From JAGOBP01 sp964550855 (GTDB lineage: Bacteria; Chloroflexota; Anaerolineae; Fen-1058): a stretch of DNA of 64,000 bases. The notes under the pieces are model-generated. The model saw nothing but the letters and a program-made list of their open reading frames with translations. It searched no databases and was not told where the DNA came from. Both the position numbers and the translations under genes were made by a program. Below, piece after piece: positions 58,992-64,000 of the stretch (positions within the stretch are counted from its first letter, which is position 1; each line of letters starts with the position of its first letter). Where the stretch lies: assembly GCA_964550855.1 (NCBI GenBank), contig CAZKBQ010000022.1, positions 1 to 64,000 of the forward strand. The letters are read 5' to 3'.

Positions 58992-60298
58992 GTCCCGATC
59001 TGGAATGGCACGTCGATGATGCCGGCGGCGAAGAGACCATCGTCAGCCGTCAATCGCCGCGCCCGCCGCGGCGCCGGGTGATCCTTGGCCTCGTCATCGC
59101 GTTGGGCGCGGGGCTGGGCGTGATCTACTCGTCGCTGCCGGCGCCGCCCCCCGTCGAACCGACACCTACACCGGCACCCACCGCCACGCCTTCCGCCATG
59201 CCGCTGGCGCTGTATCAGACCATCGAGCAGGAAGCAGACGCGCTGGCCCGCGGCAGTGGCGCGGCGCTCCAGCCCCTGTTGGACTTCAGCGATCGTGAGC
59301 AGGAGCGCCAACTGGTGGATCAACTCACGCCGTGGGGGCGCCCTGCCGATCAACCGCTGTTCACGTTGATCGATTTTGACTTGCCGGTCGCCGATCGCGC
59401 CTGGGTCGACATCAGCCAGTATCGCGAAGGTGATTGGTTCCGCCAGACGCGCTTCTATCGGCTGCGCAACGGGCAGTGGCGGCGCACCAATTTTGATCCG
59501 GCCTTCTGGAGCGGCGCGGCCGAAACCGCCGACACGCCGCATTTTCACATCGTGTATGCCCGTGAAGATCGCGATCTGATCGCGCCGGTTGCGGCTCAGT
59601 TCGAAGACGCGTACGAACAGGTCTGCCTCAGCCTCGATTGCGCCGTGGCCGCCGAAGCGTGCACCGACGCGCTGGAGCGCCGCTGGTGCAGCACTTTTCC
59701 GCGCTTTGTGCCGCTGACGCTGGATCTGCGCGGGTCGGAATTCAATCTGCAGAGTTCTCAGGACGCGAGCCTGGTGCTGAAGCTGCCCTCGCCGCGCTTC
59801 ACCGGGATGTACCAGAAGGGCGCGCCTTACCGCGTCACCAATAACAGCAGCGTCATCAGCCTGGCGTGGCTCATGATCTGGCGGCTGTCCTACGGCACGC
59901 TCACCGCCATCAACCTCGCGCCCGACGGCGCACCGCTGGTAAGCGCCATGGCGCTGCGCGTGATCCGCGGGCTGCAGCAGCGGCAGGGCGATCCTGACCT
60001 GCTCAATCCCTATGAATATGATTCGCGCGGCGCAGGCGACGTAGTGGACCTGGAGAGCGTGTGGCAGGATCACGGCCAGGCCGACAGCCGGGCGCGCCAT
60101 TACACTGCCGTACGGCTGCTCGACTTTGTCGGCGAAGAATACGGCAGCAAGGCCGTGGCCCGGCTGGTGACCTCGGTGCGCACGGCCGCCTCCATAGCCG
60201 ACGTGATCAAGGCAGGCACGGGCGAGGAACTGGAGGACTTTCGCGCCCGGTGGCAGGCGTGGCTCGCCCGGCCGGCAGGGACTAAGGGTTCATTCTGA
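58988..60298 (+). CDS. Membrane-anchored protein, peptidase-MA-like scaffold without HExxH
   Basis: A 436-residue protein with a short cytoplasmic tail, an anchor helix (VILGLVIALGAGLGVIYSSL) and a Pro/Thr linker, then an extracellular domain of about 360 residues. The domain (HFHIVYAREDRDLIAPVAAQFEDAYEQV, ending in LLDFVGEEYGSKAVARLVTSV) resembles peptidase MA-like domains. The HExxH metal motif is not found: the site where it would be reads VTNNSSVISLAWLMIWRL. It could be a non-catalytic relative. The start ATG overlaps the birA stop. Family assignment is tentative. Confidence 0.65.
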   Translation: MSPDLEWHVDDAGGEETIVSRQSPRPPRRRVILGLVIALGAGLGVIYSSLPAPPPVEPTPTPAPTATPSAMPLALYQTIEQEADALARGSGAALQPLLDFSDREQERQLVDQLTPWGRPADQPLFTLIDFDLPVADRAWVDISQYREGDWFRQTRFYRLRNGQWRRTNFDPAFWSGAAETADTPHFHIVYAREDRDLIAPVAAQFEDAYEQVCLSLDCAVAAEACTDALERRWCSTFPRFVPLTLDLRGSEFNLQSSQDASLVLKLPSPRFTGMYQKGAPYRVTNNSSVISLAWLMIWRLSYGTLTAINLAPDGAPLVSAMALRVIRGLQQRQGDPDLLNPYEYDSRGAGDVVDLESVWQDHGQADSRARHYTAVRLLDFVGEEYGSKAVARLVTSVRTAASIADVIKAGTGEELEDFRARWQAWLARPAGTKGSF

Positions 60299-61195
60299 GG
60301 CGCCGTCGAGGGGGTGACTCATCACCGTCACCGGCCGGCCCACTTCGCGGTAGCCGTAACGGTGGTAGAGCGCCTGCGACGGCGCGTTGTCGCGCTGGGT
60401 GTTGAGCGTGTACGGGTACGCATCGGCGCGCAACTGATAGATCAACGACTCGATCAGCAGCTGTTCGCCGATGCCGTGCTGCTGGTACTGCGGATGCACC
60501 GCCAACCGGATGAGATGCCCCTGCCCGCCGTACACGTCGGTGAAAGCGTGGCCCACCACCTGCCGATCGATCTCGGCGACGACGAAATGCGGCACCGTGC
60601 GCAGAATGTGATCGATCGACGCGGCCGAATGCCACCACAGCGGCTGGAAGGCGGCGTGATCGTTGGCGGTGATGGCGGGCACGTCGTCAAAAGTCGCGTC
60701 GCGGATGACGGCCGCGCCCGCCCGGGCCGGGGCCGGCAGCGCCCGATCGCTCTTGCGAAACGTCACCACTTCGGCTTCTGCCGCAAAGCCCAGGCGCGGC
60801 ATCGTCCGCCCCAGCCAGTCGGGATGAGCCAGCACCGCTAACTGCCGCGCGCCGCGCCGGCGCAGCGCCGCCTCGGCGGCGGTCAGCAGCGCCGTCACGA
60901 TCGGCTCTGCCGGCCAGTTGTTGGCGACCGCCAGCGCGCGAAGCCAGGCCACGGGCGCGTCGTCATAGGGCGCCAGCAGCACGCCCACCGGCTGCCGCTG
61001 ATAACGCGCCAGCCAGATCGCCTCGGAAGGCCGATCGGAATACAGCCAGTTGTCAAACGCCCACCAGTCGAGATTGAAGTGCGCGCGATAACTATGCTCG
61101 GTCAGATCGATCAGCACGGGCCGATCGGCGGCCAGGGCGGGCTGCACGTCGAGCGCGTTCGGATCAAGCGGCAGGCGATTCAACATCCACTGCAT
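60290..61195 (-). CDS. GNAT-family acetyltransferase, two domains
   Basis: A 301-residue protein with two GNAT-like halves. The C-terminal half has the acetyl-CoA motif LIRLAVHPQYQQHGIGEQLL, then YPYTLNTQRDNAPSQALYHRYGYREVG. The N-terminal half (FNLDWWAFDNWLYSDRPSEAIWLARYQRQPVG) is a degenerate copy, which could form the other lobe. Acetyl acceptor unknown. The ATG at 61195 is 6 nt behind TATGAT, so the mRNA is probably leaderless. The frame continues upstream through recA antisense and was not used. Its 3' end overlaps the convergent MA-like gene by 9 nt. Confidence 0.87.
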   Translation of the reverse strand: MQWMLNRLPLDPNALDVQPALAADRPVLIDLTEHSYRAHFNLDWWAFDNWLYSDRPSEAIWLARYQRQPVGVLLAPYDDAPVAWLRALAVANNWPAEPIVTALLTAAEAALRRRGARQLAVLAHPDWLGRTMPRLGFAAEAEVVTFRKSDRALPAPARAGAAVIRDATFDDVPAITANDHAAFQPLWWHSAASIDHILRTVPHFVVAEIDRQVVGHAFTDVYGGQGHLIRLAVHPQYQQHGIGEQLLIESLIYQLRADAYPYTLNTQRDNAPSQALYHRYGYREVGRPVTVMSHPLDGASE

Positions 61196-61201
61196 GGGCG
61201 C

Positions 61202-61230
61202 ATCATAACACCCGCGCGCCCGACGGTCAA
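61202..61230 (-). promoter_or_regulatory. Leaderless-type promoter of the GNAT gene
   Basis: Minus strand: TTGACC (61230-61225), a 17-nt spacer, TATGAT (61207-61202), 6 nt, then ATG at 61195. It is the second clearest leaderless promoter after tilS. Confidence 0.78.
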
Positions 61231-61235
61231 CACCC

Positions 61236-61264
61236 TTGCATCGCGGCGGTGAATGTTGTAAACT
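61236..61264 (+). promoter_or_regulatory. recA promoter
   Basis: TTGCAT (61236-61241), 17 nt and TAAACT (61259-61264), about 45 nt before the recA ATG. It is divergent from the GNAT promoter. No classical LexA box was recognised. Confidence 0.6.
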
Positions 61265-61309
61265 GCCAGCGATCGGCTCTGGCCGCTCAACCCTCACAAG
61301 GAGAACAGC

Positions 61310-62377
<1,068 letters not shown>

Positions 62378-62401
62378 CGGCGATTCGGAGCGTATAGACG
62401 G

Positions 62402-62435
62402 CAGGGCGATCGAGTTGAGATCGCCCTGTTTCTTT
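62402..62435 (+). terminator. Terminator of recA
   Basis: A perfect 10-bp stem (62402-62411 with 62419-62428), a 7-nt loop, then TTTCTTTGG. Confidence 0.85.
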
Positions 62436-62546
62436 GGCAGTGGTTCGGCGTGGGCGGGGCCGAAGGTCGGGCGCCGCGCCGCGATCTACGCGCAAACACA
62501 TATTGAGGCGCACCGTTGCCGCGGCGGCCGGGTTGGCCGCCGCCGA

Positions 62547-62576
62547 TTGGCATTTAGCCGCCCGGAATGGTATAAT
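62547..62576 (+). promoter_or_regulatory. Strong promoter of the recA-recX intergenic transcript
   Basis: TTGGCA (62547-62552), an 18-nt spacer and TATAAT (62571-62576). It begins 112 nt after the recA terminator, and no start codon lies at +1. Confidence 0.75.
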
Positions 62577-62582
62577 GCCGAC

Positions 62583-63041
62583 ATCAGTTTGCGGCACCGG
62601 TTTCATACGCCCGATTATCTGCGGGCGGCGCTGCGGGGCCTGTCCTTTCTTTTCATCGGCCGACGCAGCGCATGAAACGCACCGCCATGCTTGCAGGTTC
62701 GCCAACTGCCAGACCCTTCGGGGGGCGGTCCGCGTATTTTGAATGACTGAGGTACGGCCGGCCATCTCTAGCGCTGGATGGCACTTGATCGGGCCAGTGG
62801 TGGCGCTGACGCGAGTGGATAAGTTTGATGCGGGTAAGCAGGCTGGCAGCTTCGCCAGGTGATCGGGCCAACATCGACATGGCCCAACCTTATCCCGGGC
62901 AGGCGCCTCTGGCGTGTGCCGGTTCGCGCAGTGATCGTCTGATCTGATCGACCGGTCGTATTTTGAGTTAAGACAAATTTCATCGCGGGCTGGGCCGTTG
63001 CAGACGAGCTGTGGCTGGTGGGTCACAGCTCGTTTTGTTTT
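62583..63041 (+). ncRNA. Candidate structured noncoding RNA between recA and recX
   Basis: About 460 nt from the expected start of the promoter above to the terminator at 63004-63041. No supported protein frame occupies it. Local hairpins include 62651-62656/62672-62677, 62761-62766/62777-62782, CTGGC/GCCAG (62843-62858), GGGCCA/TGGCCC (62865-62885) and a two-step hairpin at 62898-62920. Conserved signatures of rnpB (GAGGAAAGTCC), tmRNA, SRP RNA and 6S RNA were not found. It could be a regulatory RNA or a long recX leader. The identity is unknown. Confidence 0.55.
63004..63041 (+). terminator. Terminator just before recX
   Basis: A perfect 10-bp stem (63004-63013 with 63024-63033) with a 10-nt loop, followed by TTTGTTTTG. 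It lies 18 nt upstream of the recX ATG, so recX expression depends on read-through or on another promoter not seen. Confidence 0.88.
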
Positions 63042-63058
63042 GGGCGTCGAGTGGGGCT

Positions 63059-63730
63059 ATGCCGGGCACGATTACGGCACTGGTGGCTCAAAAGAAAAAC
63101 CCGGAGCGCGTCAACGTCTATCTGGACGGCCAGTTTGCGTTTGGGCTGGCCGCCATCGAGGCGATCCGGCTCAAACGCGGCCAGGTTTTGAGCGACGCCG
63201 ACATTGCGCGCTTGCGCAGCGCCGACGATGTGGAAAAGGCGCACGAGAAAGCGCTGCGCTTCCTGGCCAACCGGCCGCGCAGCGAGTGGGAAGTGCGCCA
63301 GAACCTGAAAAAAGCGGGCTTTGAGGCCGAGAGTATCGATCGGGCGGTGGACCGGCTGAAGGGCGTGGCATTGATCGACGACGCCGCCTTCGCCCGATAC
63401 TGGATCGACAATCGGAACCAGTTCAGGCCCAGAGGGGCGGCCGCCCTGCGGCTGGAACTGCGGCGCAAGGGCGTGGAGCGGGCGGTGATTGACGCGGTGT
63501 TGCAAGACGTCGATTTGCCCGATGAAGCGACCGCGCTTCAGGCGGCTTTGGCCAGAGCCGACCGGTATCGCCAGGCCCCGCGGCCCGAGTTCGCGCAGAA
63601 GCTGGGCGCCTACCTGGTGCGGCGCGGCTTTGACTATGCCGCCGCGCGCGCGGCCGTAGACGAGGCCTGGCGGCGGCTTCACGAGAATGAAGCGGCGGGG
63701 AATTATCCTGCAGACGACATCGAGGAATGA
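63059..63730 (+). CDS. recX: RecX recombination regulator
   Basis: A 223-residue RecX. Three-helix repeats are visible: KALRFLANRPRSEWEVRQNLKKAGFE, IDRAVDRLKGVALIDDAAFARYWIDNR and LRRKGVERAVIDAVLQDVD. RecX binds RecA filaments and limits their activity. An N-terminal beta segment (GTITALVAQKKNPERVNVYLDGQFAFGL) matches the longer Gram-positive-type RecX. The ATG at 63059 is preferred to GTG-type starts upstream, which lie in the terminator. The ribosome-binding site is weak (GTGGGG). Two nucleotides separate it from rny. Confidence 0.93.
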   Translation: MPGTITALVAQKKNPERVNVYLDGQFAFGLAAIEAIRLKRGQVLSDADIARLRSADDVEKAHEKALRFLANRPRSEWEVRQNLKKAGFEAESIDRAVDRLKGVALIDDAAFARYWIDNRNQFRPRGAAALRLELRRKGVERAVIDAVLQDVDLPDEATALQAALARADRYRQAPRPEFAQKLGAYLVRRGFDYAAARAAVDEAWRRLHENEAAGNYPADDIEE

Positions 63731-63732
63731 CT

Positions 63733-64000
63733 ATGGATGGAGGAACGTTTTTAGTAGCGCTGCTCATCGACCTGGTGGTCGGCGTGGCGATCGGCGTCGG
63801 CATTGGCTACTGGGTGACGACCTCGCGCCTCAAGGCCACGCAGCGCGATCTGGAGATCGAGCGCAACCGCGTGATCGAGGAAGCCGAGATCAAGGCGCGC
63901 GAGGTGACGCTGGCGGCCAAAGACGAGGCGATTCGCATCCGCGACGACGCCGAAAATGAGTTGAAGCAGCGCCGCATCGAGTGGCAGCGCGAAGAGGAGC
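63733..64000 (+). CDS. rny: Ribonuclease Y, 5' part (cut by window end)
   Basis: The first 89 residues are visible. An N-terminal membrane helix (LLIDLVVGVAIGVGIGYWV) is followed by a charged coiled coil (RVIEEAEIKAREVTLAAKDEAIRIRDD), the standard opening of the membrane-bound endoribonuclease RNase Y. The KH and HD domains lie outside the window. RNase Y starts mRNA decay in many bacteria. The ATG follows the recX stop by 2 nt, a common recX-rny arrangement in this phylum. AGGA precedes it. Confidence 0.88.
   Translation, partial: MDGGTFLVALLIDLVVGVAIGVGIGYWVTTSRLKATQRDLEIERNRVIEEAEIKAREVTLAAKDEAIRIRDDAENELKQRRIEWQREEE

Noticed and set aside
61231..61309. LexA/SOS box upstream of recA
   Set aside because: No GAACNNNNGTTC or CTGTN8ACAG-like palindrome could be found.
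62688..62709. tRNA-like T-arm (GGTTCGCC flanked by GCAG/CTGC)
   Set aside because: The stem is only 4 bp with a 9-nt loop, and no acceptor, D or anticodon arms are present.
62583..63041. rnpB, tmRNA, SRP RNA or 6S RNA
   Set aside because: The conserved core sequences of those RNAs were not found on either strand.

Overview
The window reads as ordinary chromosome of a GC-rich member of the Chloroflexota, probably Anaerolineae-like. Three things suggest this: secreted proteins with Pro/Thr-rich linkers of the TPTPTAT type and a YLPxxxR-like motif, a very frequent GATCGG-type hexamer, and the gene content (PFOR plus a DHOD-like partner, TolB-like propellers, PsbP-like/M23 proteins). This placement is inference. 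No rRNA, tRNA, CRISPR array, prophage or intact insertion sequence was seen. About 60 genes are supported, in short operons on both strands.

Layout. 1-5.6 kb: end of a lipoprotein-like gene, folD, an HDAC-family deacetylase, tilS and an EamA transporter. 5.6-8.5 kb: a ModE-like regulator, then a tungstate/molybdate ABC transporter (tupABC). 8.5-18.3 kb: a metallophosphoesterase, a subtilase, a REC-CpaE-like ATPase, dnaN, a Lon-related protease and a PrsW-like protease. 18.4-27.9 kb, mostly minus strand: a molybdopterin oxidoreductase, pentapeptide protein, phosphoribosyltransferase, an S1-type protease with a stand-alone partner module and an IS630-like HTH protein, FmdE, an epimerase, M3 peptidase, pentaheme cytochrome and patatin. 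28-42 kb, plus strand: a PLP enzyme, GT39-like transferase, zinc-ribbon and CAP proteins, then a fatty-acyl-CoA type operon (EthD, crotonase, hicAB, SDR, PsbP-like protein), an R2lox-like oxidase, Ser/Thr kinase and enoyl-CoA hydratase. 42-54 kb: a baeRF-like protein, HtrA and DnaJ-like protein, PFOR with its DHOD-like partner, a TolB-like protein and an M23 peptidase. 54-64 kb: hbd, thiolase, HIT protein, MscS, birA, a membrane protein, a GNAT protein, recA, a probable structured RNA, recX and the start of rny.

How the genes fit together. PFOR, thiolase, 3-hydroxyacyl-CoA dehydrogenase and two crotonases point to acetyl-CoA/acyl-CoA metabolism with ferredoxin. The Mo/W importer, ModE-like regulator, FmdE and the molybdopterin enzyme point to molybdenum/tungsten use. 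recA-recX-rny is a conserved DNA-repair/RNA-decay neighbourhood.

Most unusual observations. (1) The recA-recX gap holds a complete promoter (TTGGCA-18-TATAAT), about 460 nt of hairpin-rich non-coding sequence and a strong terminator just before recX; it is not recognisable as rnpB, tmRNA, SRP or 6S RNA. (2) Heptanucleotide tandem repeats (GAGTRAY and GTRAARY), like cyanobacterial STRRs, recur at gene junctions and supply stop and start codons; related 7-mers lie in frame inside birA and possibly tilS. (3) Several genes have a TATAAT-like box only 6-7 nt before the start codon, implying leaderless mRNAs, including possible leaderless mini-ORFs. (4) The subtilase carries a prodomain-like module at its C-terminus, and an 85-aa stand-alone copy of an S1 protease N-terminal module lies beside that protease.
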